This document shows, in pieces, positions 36,907 to 46,094 of a DNA stretch of 64,000 nucleotides. Numbering within the stretch: position 1 is the first letter of the stretch; each line of letters begins with the position of its first letter. The translations under genes were made by a program, and so were the position numbers. The notes under the pieces were generated by a model, which worked only from the letters and a program-made list of their open reading frames with translations, was not told the origin of the DNA and made no database searches. The stretch is from Kurthia massiliensis (GTDB lineage Bacteria > Bacillota > Bacilli > Bacillales_A > Planococcaceae): assembly GCF_000285555.1 (NCBI RefSeq), contig NZ_HE610997.1:594466-658465 (forward strand), read 5' to 3'.

Positions 36907-38347
36907 TTATTTACGTTTCATCCAGAAGTCCGCATTTTTAATGCCTAGTTTCTCTGGATTAAATACAGGATCTTGTCCTGCTTTTTTCTGTTGTTCGTAA
37001 TCTTTTAATGCAATCAGCGTCGGTTTTACGAGGAATAACAATGCGATGACATTGACCCACACCATAATACCGAGACCGATATCACCTAACGTCCATGCAG
37101 ATTCTGCTGGATGGACAGCACCGAAGAACGTTGCAATTAAAATGACCACTTGCACGACGCGAATCATCACTTTTTGTTTGTTACCATCGAAAATAAAAGC
37201 AACGTTCGTTTCAGCGATATAGTAGTAAGCCATCGTTGTCGTAAACGCGAAGAAGAATAAGGCACATGCGACAAAAATCGTACCGAAGCCTTCAATTGGG
37301 AATGCTGCATTTACCGCATGTTGCGTAAACGCTGTACCCGCTTCAACGCCTGGTAAATTTTCAACGATAAAGTTTCCTTTACCTTCTCCTTCTTGCACGT
37401 TATACATACCTGTAAATAACACCATGAAAGCTGTTGCTGTACAAACTAAAAATGTATCTAAATAAACAGATGCTGCTTGTACGAGACCTTGTTTTACAGG
37501 ATGTGATACTTCAGCCGCCGCTGCTGGGTGAGGACCTGTACCTTGCCCTGCTTCATTTGCATAAATCCCACGTTTAACACCCCATGCAATCGCCGCACCT
37601 AAAATTCCTGCGAACATTTCATCGGCACCGAAAGCGCTACGGAAAATAAGTGAGAACACCGTCGGAATTTGATCGACGTTCATGAAAATAATAATTGCTG
37701 CAACTAAAATGTATGCAATCGCCATGAATGGGACGATGACTGATGCTGCATTCGCGATACGTTTTACCCCACCGACGATAATTAAGCCTAAAATGATACA
37801 AACGGCTAAACCAGAAACCCAATGTGGCAATTCAAATGCATTGTACATCGCATCTGCAATCGCATTTGCTTGGACAGTCGGTTGTAAAAATGACATCGCA
37901 ATTAATGCCGCTACTGCGAAAATCATGCCAAGCCAACGTTTACCCGTATATTTATGTATGTAAAATGCGGGACCGCCTCGATATACACCATTTTTCTTCT
38001 CTTTATAAATTTGCGCAAGTGTTGATTCGACGTAAGCTGTTGCTGCACCGATAAACGCAATGACCCACATCCAAAAAATCGCACCAGGACCACCAAATGC
38101 AATCGCTGTCGCTGTACCTGCAATATTCCCGGTACCGATACGACCTGAAAGTGCCATCGACATCGCTTGGAATGAAGATACCCCTGCTTCTGATTTTTTT
38201 GCCGGTAAACAACTGACCGAACATATCTTTAAAAAACCGTACTTGTACGCCTTTTGTGAGAATCGTAAAAATTAAACCGACAAGCATAATGCCGTAAATC
38301 ATCCACGGACCCCATAGTAAATCGTAAATCTTGTTCATGATTTCCAT
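36907..38347 (-). pseudogene. alsT: Sodium:alanine/glycine symporter (AlsT/AgcS family) with one-base frameshift
   Basis: Intact family length (about 479 residues) if one base is removed. The N-terminal part (ATG at 38347, MEIMNKIYDLLWGPWMIYG) and the C-terminal part (SEAGVSSFQAMSMALSGRIG onward) are in different frames; they join at a run of seven A on the coding strand (plus-strand T7, 38194-38200). Six A would restore GKKSEAGVSS. All downstream symporter motifs are undamaged (GRIGTGNIAGTATAI, NEAGQGTGPHPAAA, GVKRGIYANEAG). This may be a sequencing error, a phase-variable site or a recent mutation. Eleven or so membrane helices. Confidence 0.85.
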
Positions 38348-38643
38348 ACTATCTAACCCTTTCTTATTTTCCCGATACTTTTCTAAAACAATAAACTCAT
38401 TATATAAGACAAACATTTGAAAAGGAACGTTATTGCGTAAGAAAATAAGTCATTTTAGCAAAAAAAGTACTTATTATCTATTTTATGTCCTCTCTAAAAA
38501 TACAAAACATATTTTTTTATGTTTTATAAACGTAATAAAATCGCCATTTTTACTGTTTTTGGATTTAAATACTAATAATTGTCCTCTCAAGAAACACTTT
38601 AGGTATTATCCAGTATATGACACCAGACGAATAACAAACGAAA
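38348..38643. other. AT-rich intergenic region upstream of alsT
   Basis: About 300 bp between the alsT start and the hydrolase terminator. I see no gene; it should hold the alsT promoter on the minus strand but I could not pick one. Confidence 0.5.
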
Positions 38644-38678
38644 AAAACCACTCTCAATTCAAATTGAGAGTGGTTTTG
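38644..38678. terminator. Terminator of the YtpA-like hydrolase
   Basis: AACCACTCTCAATT / AATTGAGAGTGGTT perfect inverted repeat, directly next to the stop codon; flanked by A run and T run. Confidence 0.85.
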
Positions 38679-39482
38679 TTATTCTACAATATATCCAATA
38701 TTTTTTAAGGAGTTAAATAGGAAACTTTCTACATAATCAAACATTAATTCTCGTTCAGGTTCTAAATATAAATCGTGATGGCATTTCGGCCATTCTTTAT
38801 AAATAAATTCACTCAAATCTTGTTGAATGAGCCATCGTTTACTATAGCTAACATCTACAACTTTATCCATACCACCGTTCATCATCAGTACAGGGACATT
38901 TGGCAGCTTCTTCTCAGATTGCTGTAATGCCTTCATGAAATTGTGTAATTCATTGTACCATTTCACGGTGACAGTCGAATTATATAAAATATCATCTTTT
39001 ATTTCTAAGTAAGCATCATAACTACGCGTCAGTTGTTTCGTTGTGACTTCGTGGTGAATTTTTAAAGCGCCAGCAACTTTACTAAACCCTGGTAGCGCGT
39101 TAGACATACGTGATGGCTGATGGCGCAAATGGAACCATGCAGATGTTAAAATAAGGCCGGCGACTTCGTAGTTATATTTTTGTACGGCATATAAACCGAA
39201 AATCGCGCCCATTCCATGGCCAAATATAAAGACCGGCAAATGATATTCAAATGCAGTATCAACCATCCGTTTTACGTAGCGTTCATATGATTTCAATGAT
39301 TCGTCATGTACACGTTTATGTGCACTATCCTCTCCATGCCCTGGCAAGTCCCCTGCGATCACATGGAAGCCTCTTGAGCGCAATTCCTCAATTAGCCACG
39401 CATAACGTCTATGGTGCTCATATGCACTATGGATGACGACTGCGACACCCCTCGCCTGTCCATCAGCTTCCCATTTCCACAT
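38679..39482 (-). CDS. ytpA: YtpA-like alpha/beta hydrolase lacking the serine nucleophile
   Basis: 267 residues, serine-aminopeptidase/monoglyceride-lipase type alpha/beta hydrolase related to B. subtilis YtpA (lysophospholipase, bacilysocin synthesis). N terminus MWKWEAD and GDLPGHGED, MDKVVD (Asp206) and CHHDLYLEPERE (His) match. The nucleophile elbow is GHGMG (88-92) instead of GHSMG, so residue 90 is Gly (codon GGA at 39213-39215), and HG of the oxyanion loop is HS. Probably catalytically dead or altered. No other damage, so it seems kept as a protein. Confidence 0.8.
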   Translation of the reverse strand: MWKWEADGQARGVAVVIHSAYEHHRRYAWLIEELRSRGFHVIAGDLPGHGEDSAHKRVHDESLKSYERYVKRMVDTAFEYHLPVFIFGHGMGAIFGLYAVQKYNYEVAGLILTSAWFHLRHQPSRMSNALPGFSKVAGALKIHHEVTTKQLTRSYDAYLEIKDDILYNSTVTVKWYNELHNFMKALQQSEKKLPNVPVLMMNGGMDKVVDVSYSKRWLIQQDLSEFIYKEWPKCHHDLYLEPERELMFDYVESFLFNSLKNIGYIVE

Positions 39483-39602
39483 AATATATATCGCTCCTTC
39501 TCGTTACTGTCTCTATTGTAACGCATAAATGTACATAACTGTTCCATTAATGTTTTGAGTTTGGTACGATTAAATTAAATTTTTAAGAAAAGAGGAGATT
39601 TT

Positions 39603-40130
39603 ATGCTATACCCGTTTAAAGACAACGAACCGACAATCGATCCTTCTGTATTTTTAGGAGATGGCGTTGTCGTTACAGGTGATGTCACGATTGGCAAAGG
39701 CTCATCTATTTTTTATAACACAGTAATTCGTGGTGACGTCTCACCGACAATTATCGGTGAACGCGTGAATGTACAAGATTTATGCTGCTTACACCAAAGT
39801 CCTGCACATCCACTCATTTTAGAAGATGGTGTATCGATTGGTCACCAAGCAACGTTACATAGCTGTCACGTGAAGAAAAATGCTTTAATTGGCATGGCTT
39901 CAATCATTTTAGATGGTGCTGAAATCGGCGAAGGTGCTTTTATTGGTGCTGGTAGTCTCGTAACACAAGGAACAAAAATCCCACCGAATACGTTAGCGTT
40001 CGGGCGCCCTGCGAAAGTCGTGCGTGAGCTTACAGAAGAAGACCGCAAAGATATGGAACGTATTCGCACACAGTACTACGAAAAAGGCCAATATTATAAA
40101 TCGGTACAGCAATCTCCTATCTTACGTTAA
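39603..40130 (+). CDS. ytoA: Gamma-carbonic-anhydrase-like hexapeptide-repeat protein (YtoA)
   Basis: 175 residues (B. subtilis YtoA about 171). Left-handed beta-helix built of hexapeptide repeats (VTIGKGSSIFYNTVIRGDVS, ALIGMASIILDGAEIGEGAF) and a C-terminal helix (TEEDRKDMERIRTQYYEKGQ). Zinc-binding His residues are present in DLCCLHQS, SIGHQATLHSCHV. Activity in this group is often not measurable, so carbonic anhydrase activity is uncertain. Confidence 0.88.
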   Translation: MLYPFKDNEPTIDPSVFLGDGVVVTGDVTIGKGSSIFYNTVIRGDVSPTIIGERVNVQDLCCLHQSPAHPLILEDGVSIGHQATLHSCHVKKNALIGMASIILDGAEIGEGAFIGAGSLVTQGTKIPPNTLAFGRPAKVVRELTEEDRKDMERIRTQYYEKGQYYKSVQQSPILR

Positions 40131-40136
40131 TGTCCA

Positions 40137-40266
40137 GAGGCGGGGTCAAAACATTTCATTTTCCTTTTTTAGCGTTCGCAACAAAAAACCGGAACCGCGC
40201 CACAGTGCGATTCCGGTTTTTTTATACTCATTTGAGATGGTGTTTTTACGCTTATGCCCCAGCCTC
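40137..40266 (+). repeat. 130-bp nested-hairpin repeat, copy 3
   Basis: Ends GAGGCGGGGTCA and TGCCCCAGCCTC (outer stem partly eroded); inner hairpin CCGGAACCGCGC/GTGCGATTCCGG. The small hairpin GTGTTTTTACGC keeps pairing by a wobble. Between convergent ytoA and qoxD. Confidence 0.9.
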
Positions 40267-40280
40267 TTTTTTGCGCATAC

Positions 40281-40313
40281 AAAAAGGCTACGAGTTTACT
40301 CGTAGCCTTTTTT
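40281..40313. terminator. Bidirectional terminator after qoxD
   Basis: AAAAAGGCTACGAG / CTCGTAGCCTTTTT. Confidence 0.9.
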
Positions 40314-40335
40314 CGGGGAACTTAGCCTTTTGGGA

Positions 40336-40617
40336 TTAGTAACCCCAAACCATACATAATAATGAACCTAAGATTGTAACGATACCGATACCGAATGCGA
40401 ATAATGTCGCAGCCCAAATATCGACTTTATCATCAGTTTCACCAATGTGCATGAATAACATTAATTGGACAGCTGCTTGAATCAATGCTGTAACAAGCAG
40501 AATAATCATACCTACAACCATAGATACGTCAAACCACACAACGGACAGTGCAGCGATTGTAAGGATTAAAGAGCCGATAAACCCAACGACGTGTTCTTTA
40601 GGAAATAACTCTGCCAT
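40336..40617 (-). CDS. qoxD: Quinol oxidase aa3 subunit IV
   Basis: 93 residues, three membrane helices (FIGSLILTIAALSVVWF, VVGMIILLVTALIQAAVQLM, LFAFGIGIVTILGSLLCM), and the family motif LMLFMHIGE. Assembly subunit of the menaquinol oxidase in the plasma membrane. One base after qoxC. Confidence 0.92.
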   Translation of the reverse strand: MAELFPKEHVVGFIGSLILTIAALSVVWFDVSMVVGMIILLVTALIQAAVQLMLFMHIGETDDKVDIWAATLFAFGIGIVTILGSLLCMVWGY

Positions 40618-40618
40618 A

Positions 40619-41221
40619 TTACATCAATCCTTTCAAGTAAATAAAGCTGAAGATGAAGATCCAAACTACATCAAGGAAGTGCCAGTATAGAGAGAAGATA
40701 AACGCTTTGTTCGCTGTACGAGCAGTAATACCTTGGCGAGCAAGTTGAATGATAATCGCAGTACCCCAGAATAAACCGAATGTTACGTGGGCACCGTGAG
40801 TACCAATCGTAGTCATTAATGACGATACAAATGCACTTGTCGTGATTGTAGCACCATCATGAACATACGTGAAGAACTCATCAATTTCAACTACTAAGAA
40901 GCCTAAGCCTAATAGTAACGTTAAGATGTAGAATACGATCATCGGTTTTTTACGGCCTAAACGCATAGCGTGTACACCTAAACCGATTAAGAATGAACTT
41001 GTTAAAAGTAAGAATGTTTCAATTAAAACTGGTCCTAATTCAAAGATTTCTTTGCCTGTTGGACCTGTACCTGTACGTTCATGTAACGTGAAGTACACTG
41101 TAAATAATGTTGCGAATAAAACGATCTCCGCACCTAGGAAAATCCAGAAACCGTAAATGTTAAGACGGTTTTGCGTAGTCGAATATTCTAATGGTTGACT
41201 GTGATCAACGTGATGAGCCAT
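40619..41221 (-). CDS. qoxC: Quinol oxidase aa3 subunit III
   Basis: 200 residues, five membrane helices, heme-copper oxidase subunit III: GFWIFLGAEIVLFATLFTVY, GAHVTFGLFWG, FSLYWHFLDVVWIFIFSFIY. Its ATG overlaps the qoxB stop (TAATG). Confidence 0.94.
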   Translation of the reverse strand: MAHHVDHSQPLEYSTTQNRLNIYGFWIFLGAEIVLFATLFTVYFTLHERTGTGPTGKEIFELGPVLIETFLLLTSSFLIGLGVHAMRLGRKKPMIVFYILTLLLGLGFLVVEIDEFFTYVHDGATITTSAFVSSLMTTIGTHGAHVTFGLFWGTAIIIQLARQGITARTANKAFIFSLYWHFLDVVWIFIFSFIYLKGLM

Positions 41222-43182
41222 TATTTAGCACCTCGCAATCCGCCATTTTCGTCGTAAAGACGTTCTGTTTCTTCGACTTCAGCAACATGGATATGGTAAC
41301 CGTCGTCTTTTTGGAATGAACGGTAAGCCATGAATACTAAAGTAATTGCTAAGAAAATTGCAGCTGGAATCCATTCGCTCCATACGAAGAAGAAGCCCCA
41401 TAGAGTCATAGCAATACCTTGCCAGAACGCACTTTGTGAGTTGTTAGGCATGTGGATATCTTCAATTTTACCAGCTTGAAGGTCGCGGCCTTCTTTTTTC
41501 GCGAACCAGAACTCATCAAGACGAGTAACTGTTGGAATTACAGCGAAGTTGTAAGCTGGAACTGGGCTATGTGTGCACCATTCAAGTGAACGTGCATCCC
41601 ATGGGTCAGAACCTTCGTTACGTGGTGCGTAACGGAATGAATAGTAAATGTTGTAAGCAACTAAGATGAATGATACGGCTAAACCAAGGGCACCGATGAA
41701 CGATATCATTGATAAAGGACCGTAACCTGTAGATGCTGAGTAAGTGTACATACGACGAGCGTAACCGTCTAAACCTAGGATGAACATTGGGAAGAATGCT
41801 ACGTTGAATGAGATAGCCATAACCCAGAATGCTGCTTTACCAAGTTTTTCGTTAAGACGGAAGCCCCAGATAAGTGGCCACCAGTAGTGGTAACCTGAGA
41901 ATAATGCGAATACTGTACCTGGGATTAATACATAGTGGAAGTGAGCAACTAAGAATAACGTGTTGTGGTATTGATAGTCGGCACTAGACATTGCAAGCAT
42001 TACCCCTGTAACCCCACCGATAGTGAAGATAGGAATAAAGCCTAAAGCGTAAAGCATTGGTGTTGTGAATGAGATCTTACCGTGACGCATTGTAAGCAAC
42101 CAGTTGAAGATCTTAACACCAGTTGGTACTGCGATTAACATTGTAGTGATAGAGAATACACCGTTTGTTAATACACCGTGACCCATTGTGTAGAAGTGGT
42201 GGGCCCATACTAAGAATGCTAGTACAGAGATAACTGTCATAGCAGCTACCATTGAGCCGTAACCGAATAAGTTTTTACGTGAGAACGTAGCGATAACTTC
42301 TGAGAAGACACCGAATGCTGGCAGGATTACGATGTAAACCTCAGGGTGACCCCATACCCAGAATAAGTTAGCGTAAAGCATGTCCATACCACCGTCAGAC
42401 ATAGCGAAGAATTTAGTACCGAATTGACGGTCTAAAGTCATCATCGCCATACATACAGTGATAACTGGGAACGCACAAGTGATGATTAAGCTAGTGATTA
42501 AAATTGACCATGTGAACATAGGCATTTTCATTAGCGTCATACCAGGAGCGCGCATTTTCATAATTGTTGTAATGAAGTTGATACCTGTCATTAAAGTACC
42601 AAAACCAGAAATTTGGATTGACCAAGCGTAATAGTTGTTACCTACGCCTGGGTTGTATTCAGGACCAGATAACGGGAAGTAACCTGTCCAACCTGCGTTT
42701 GGTGAACCACCAAAGATAAATGAAATGTTGATTAAAATCGCACCAGCGACTGTTAACCAGAAACTTAATAAGTTTAAGCGTGGGAACGCTACGTCACGTG
42801 CACCAATTTGTAAAGGTACAGCAACGTTCATTAAACCGATTACGAACGGCATGGCAACGAAAAGAATCATTAACAGACCGTGCGTTGTAAAGATTTCGTT
42901 ATAGTGAGCTGAGTTTAATAACCCATTCTCAGGAATTGCAGTTTGCGCACGCATTAATAATGCGTCGACGCCACCACGGAATAGCATGATAATTGCTACA
43001 AAGATATACATTACACCGATGCGCTTGTGGTCAACTGTAGTTAGCCATTCACTGTATAACCAACCCCATTTTTTGAAGTAAGTTAAACCAATTAGAACAG
43101 CTAAAGAAGCAACAACGATACCGATAAAAGTACCGAATACCATAGGTTCACTAAGCGGTGCAACGATTGCGTCAAAACTCAT
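41221..43182 (-). CDS. qoxB: Quinol oxidase aa3 subunit I
   Basis: Catalytic heme-copper subunit, 653 residues, about 15 membrane helices. Heme a ligand His in FTTHGLLMILF, CuB/Tyr motif WVWGHPEVYIVIL, CuB His pair VWAHHFYTMG and heme ligands VAHFHYVLIPG are present. Proton-pumping menaquinol oxidase. The start is either ATG 43182 or TTG 43185, both after AAAGGAG; I use the ATG. Confidence 0.96.
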   Translation of the reverse strand: MSFDAIVAPLSEPMVFGTFIGIVVASLAVLIGLTYFKKWGWLYSEWLTTVDHKRIGVMYIFVAIIMLFRGGVDALLMRAQTAIPENGLLNSAHYNEIFTTHGLLMILFVAMPFVIGLMNVAVPLQIGARDVAFPRLNLLSFWLTVAGAILINISFIFGGSPNAGWTGYFPLSGPEYNPGVGNNYYAWSIQISGFGTLMTGINFITTIMKMRAPGMTLMKMPMFTWSILITSLIITCAFPVITVCMAMMTLDRQFGTKFFAMSDGGMDMLYANLFWVWGHPEVYIVILPAFGVFSEVIATFSRKNLFGYGSMVAAMTVISVLAFLVWAHHFYTMGHGVLTNGVFSITTMLIAVPTGVKIFNWLLTMRHGKISFTTPMLYALGFIPIFTIGGVTGVMLAMSSADYQYHNTLFLVAHFHYVLIPGTVFALFSGYHYWWPLIWGFRLNEKLGKAAFWVMAISFNVAFFPMFILGLDGYARRMYTYSASTGYGPLSMISFIGALGLAVSFILVAYNIYYSFRYAPRNEGSDPWDARSLEWCTHSPVPAYNFAVIPTVTRLDEFWFAKKEGRDLQAGKIEDIHMPNNSQSAFWQGIAMTLWGFFFVWSEWIPAAIFLAITLVFMAYRSFQKDDGYHIHVAEVEETERLYDENGGLRGAK

Positions 43183-43240
43183 CAATTTAGTGTGACTCCT
43201 TTCTTGCTTCTACTTAGAAGATAATTATTCAGTGTAAATC

Positions 43241-44167
43241 TTAGTGACTTTCTGTGTGACGGTGAATCGTTAATTTACCGTTAGCTGTTTGAGCAGCTTT
43301 AGATTCGTTGTAAGATTCTGCTTCCATCATCTCATGGTGAGATGCTGGTGCTGGACTGAATGATAAGTGAGTAGAAGAGAAGCTTTCGCGACCAACGTGA
43401 GCCGCGTTAAGTAATTCGTTGAACTTTTGTTCAGTTAATTCAGGCTCTTCAGCTTTTACGTCAGAAACCCATTCGTCATAGTCATCTTGTTTCATAGCTT
43501 GTACTTCGAATTGTTGAGCTTCGAAGCCAGGACCATTGAATAAGCTGTTACGACCGAAGTATTCACCTGCTTCGTCTGCTGCAAGGTGAATTGTTGTTGT
43601 CATGTCACTCATAGCGTATTTTTGACCCGCTAATTGTGGAACCCAGAAACTTGTCATCATACCGTAAGAGTACAGACGGAATTCGATTGGGCGATCTGTT
43701 GGAATGTTCACATAGTTAACCGTTTCGATGTTTTCTTCAGGATAACTAAAGTGCCATTTCCATTCAGAAGAAGCTGCATAAATCACTAAAGGTTCTTTAT
43801 TCGCATAATCTTCTGTTTGTGGATTTTCTACCTTTTGTAATGACCAGATTGTTACAACTGATAAGAATGCTACGATCATAATTGGAATGGCAGTCCACCA
43901 GAACTCTAATTTACGGCTACCTTCTTCAAAAGGTGGTTCGTAATCGTCTGGTGTTTTACTTGCGCGATATTTAACTAACATCACAACAAGAATAATGTAC
44001 ACCGCTAAAAGAATAATGACCATTGTAGCGATCGAAATTAAGATGGTAGTAGAAAGTGTACGAGCGTTCGGACCTTTCGCGTCAAATACCATCAATGGTT
44101 CACAGCCAGATAATACAAGGGCCATAAACGCCATAACAATCGGCATGATTAGTACTTTTTTTCTCAT
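43241..44167 (-). CDS. qoxA: Quinol oxidase aa3 subunit II (lipoprotein)
   Basis: 308 residues. Lipobox LSGC (19-22) with Cys22 as the acylated residue, two membrane helices (about 42-70 and 90-112), then the cupredoxin domain outside the membrane. The CuA ligands of cytochrome c oxidase are missing (SYGMMTSFWVPQLAGQKYAM), which marks it as a quinol oxidase. The C terminus is His-rich (HHEMMEAES, IHRHTESH). First gene of qoxABCD. Confidence 0.95.
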   Translation of the reverse strand: MRKKVLIMPIVMAFMALVLSGCEPLMVFDAKGPNARTLSTTILISIATMVIILLAVYIILVVMLVKYRASKTPDDYEPPFEEGSRKLEFWWTAIPIMIVAFLSVVTIWSLQKVENPQTEDYANKEPLVIYAASSEWKWHFSYPEENIETVNYVNIPTDRPIEFRLYSYGMMTSFWVPQLAGQKYAMSDMTTTIHLAADEAGEYFGRNSLFNGPGFEAQQFEVQAMKQDDYDEWVSDVKAEEPELTEQKFNELLNAAHVGRESFSSTHLSFSPAPASHHEMMEAESYNESKAAQTANGKLTIHRHTESH

Positions 44168-45100
44168 GTTGTACTCCCTTCTAAAACAACTATTCTAAAT
44201 AAGAATGTTGAATGGATATTGAAGTGTGTCCCCCGATATTTAGTTTGTAAGGTACAAATTAAATAGGTGTGAATGCGCAGGATGATTGATTTGTGCCCAA
44301 AATCTTCACTAGAAGCTAGCGGTCAATACTTCGATTCCCTCATAATTGTGATTCAATCAAAAAAACAAGAATCGGTAGTATGTACCCTTTTTTCAGGAAG
44401 TTTCAGGAAACCCAAGCTCACAAACCCTTCGATTGAAGATATCAACCTCCATTACAATTCATTTTGAATTATAAACCTAACGATACGGTAAAAAAATAGA
44501 AATATCGTCATTTTCACATTTTATTTAAATGTTTTTGAACGTTCTGTGTACACGATTGCAAAATAACAAATTTTCCTTCTTTTTATTAGGCCAAAATATT
44601 CTACATTTCTCCTATATTTTGTCTTTTTAGCAACTATTACATGCTTCGCTTCAAAAGTAACCTTTTACTCACCTACAAAAATGACAAAATCCTATCTATA
44701 TAAAAAATAGCCAGGTGGCCACTCTCCTCCCCTATCGTCAATGGTAGATCTTATATTTTTGAATCTTTCATTCGTTTCTTTTTTTAATATATTAATGACA
44801 CCTTTTCTTTTAGCGATCATCTATGACACTAAAACGTTTTATTTGTTATCCTAACGACTAATACAATTTCATAAACATCATCCTACTATAGCATTAGCAC
44901 CAATCGTTCTTCTATGTTATTCTTACATTAATAGCATTGAATGGTAGTAAGATGAATGAACTGTGATATTTATTATGTTCCAATTTAAAGCAACCATCGT
45001 TGTTCATTGAAAATGGTTGCCGCCTTATGTATCGTAAACAGCTTTACATAACCGGAAATCACTCACTACTGTATAACTGAATATTCGAGGAGGAAATTCA
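44168..45100. other. 933-bp gene-free region between qoxA and the HPr gene
   Basis: Very AT-rich, with stops in all frames and no ORF with a credible SD. It holds a perfect tandem repeat of TTTCAGGAAR at 44391-44410 about 225 bp upstream of qoxA, and an 8-bp hairpin GCAACCAT/ATGGTTGC at 44990-45020 upstream of the HPr gene. Promoters of both divergent genes must lie here but none stands out. It may be the remains of lost genes. Confidence 0.5.
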
Positions 45101-45373
45101 ATGATTTCAAAACAATTTATCATTACAGCACCAGAAGGTTTACACGCTCGCCCAGCTGCAGAGCTTGTAAAAGTTGCTTCTAAATTCCAAGCAGATACGA
45201 CTTTAGTATTTGACGGTAAAAACGTAAACTTAAAATCAATTTTAGGTGTCATGTCTCTTGGTGTACCAAGTGGCTCTGAAATTACATTAAACGTAGACGG
45301 ATCAGATGAAGATTTAGCGATTCAAAAAATCGAAGAAACATTCACTGTATCAGGTCTTGGTGAAGTTAAATAA
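45101..45373 (+). CDS. ptsH: HPr-family phosphocarrier protein
   Basis: 90 residues. It has both regulatory residues of HPr: His15 (PEGLHARPA) and Ser46 (NLKSILGVMSLGV). Crh has Gln at 15, so this is HPr-type. No ptsI follows; the gene is alone with its own terminator. Ser46-phosphorylated HPr is the co-repressor of CcpA, which is encoded at 4.7 kb. SD GAGGAGG is six bases before the ATG. Confidence 0.9.
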   Translation: MISKQFIITAPEGLHARPAAELVKVASKFQADTTLVFDGKNVNLKSILGVMSLGVPSGSEITLNVDGSDEDLAIQKIEETFTVSGLGEVK

Positions 45374-45397
45374 TTATTCACACTATTTAATAAGAAG

Positions 45398-45437
45398 AAA
45401 CCGCAAAAACTTATAACGTTTTTGCGGTTTCTTTTTG
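45398..45437 (+). terminator. Terminator of the HPr gene
   Basis: AAACCGCAAAAAC / GTTTTTGCGGTTT with T5 tail. Confidence 0.9.
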
Positions 45438-45850
45438 AATAGATTCGATATATAAACAGTTACGACCGTTATTTTCGCAATATACAATGCATCGTCTGCA
45501 CGTTTAAATAACGTTTGTAAAACTTGCGCCGATACTAATCGTCAAATGAATACATTCACCGTTTTAAATCGGTCAATATCAAAAATGACGAACGTATAAT
45601 TCGTTACTTGCCAACGCTTTTCTAACTGCTCCTCATAAAATGTGCGGTTTTTCACATTTGCATATGCAAAGCGTCAATGAGGAAATCTTGATAATGTAAA
45701 AGATCTTCTACATAGCCATGCTTTTTTAAAAGCGCCATCCACTCTGTCATCACATCGATTAAATGCGATTTCGTACTAAGTGATTGATACGCTTTTTTGA
45801 AATAATATTTAGCTATTGCATAAGCATCCGATAACAACGCATAATTGCGT
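45410..45850 (-). pseudogene. Decayed TPR-GGDEF (diguanylate cyclase-like) gene
   Basis: Minus-strand pieces in different frames: a helical TPR-like part (YALLSDAYAIAKYYFKKAYQ ... DFLIDALHMQ), then NVKNRTFYEEQLEKRW, then FVIFDIDRFKTVN, ISIGASFTNV, and FKRADDALYIAK followed by NNGRNCLYIES. The order and motifs are those of a GGDEF domain with an N-terminal helical domain. At least three frameshifts exist, and the GGDEF motif itself is deleted between FKTVN and ISIGAS. No start survives. Confidence 0.7.
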
Positions 45851-45860
45851 TCGCATTCAT

Positions 45861-45895
45861 CCCCTCCCTCCTCACTCCGTTTCTTGAGGGAGGGG
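45861..45895. repeat. GC-rich hairpin, possible IS200/IS605-type end
   Basis: Perfect inverted repeat CCCCTCCCTC (45861-45870) / GAGGGAGGGG (45886-45895) with, on the minus strand, CAAGAAACGGAGTGAGGA between the arms. It abuts the point where the broken TPR-GGDEF gene starts. Such hairpins occur at the right ends of IS200/IS605/TnpB elements; no transposase is present here. Confidence 0.4.
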
Positions 45896-46047
45896 TATTC
45901 TACGAAGAAATGATAAATACTGGAATCGAATCATCCTTTATTTATATAAGCAGTCACATCCCAATACATTCGTCGTATTTATTATTGTTCACTACTTCGA
46001 TATTACTATTTACCTCTCTTTTTAAGTTTTAAATTCTTTTTTCTCAA

Positions 46048-46080
46048 CAAAAAAAGGCTCAGCATTTGCTGAGCCTTCTA
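46048..46080 (-). terminator. Terminator of metK
   Basis: Minus-strand AAGGCTCAGCA / TGCTGAGCCTT with T7. Confidence 0.9.
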
Positions 46081-46094
46081 GATACAAAGATATA

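Noticed and set aside
38190..38210. Programmed ribosomal frameshift in alsT
   Set aside because: No downstream pseudoknot or SD-like stimulator is visible and alsT genes are not known to use recoding; a homopolymer indel is simpler.
40024..40339. Plus-strand frames over the third repeat
   Set aside because: Similar peptides (FFSVRNKKPEPRHSAIPVF) recur at each repeat copy only because the repeat DNA is similar; no start signals.
44273..44467. 64-codon ORF upstream of qoxA
   Set aside because: No SD, no recognisable product, and it overlaps the AT-rich promoter region.
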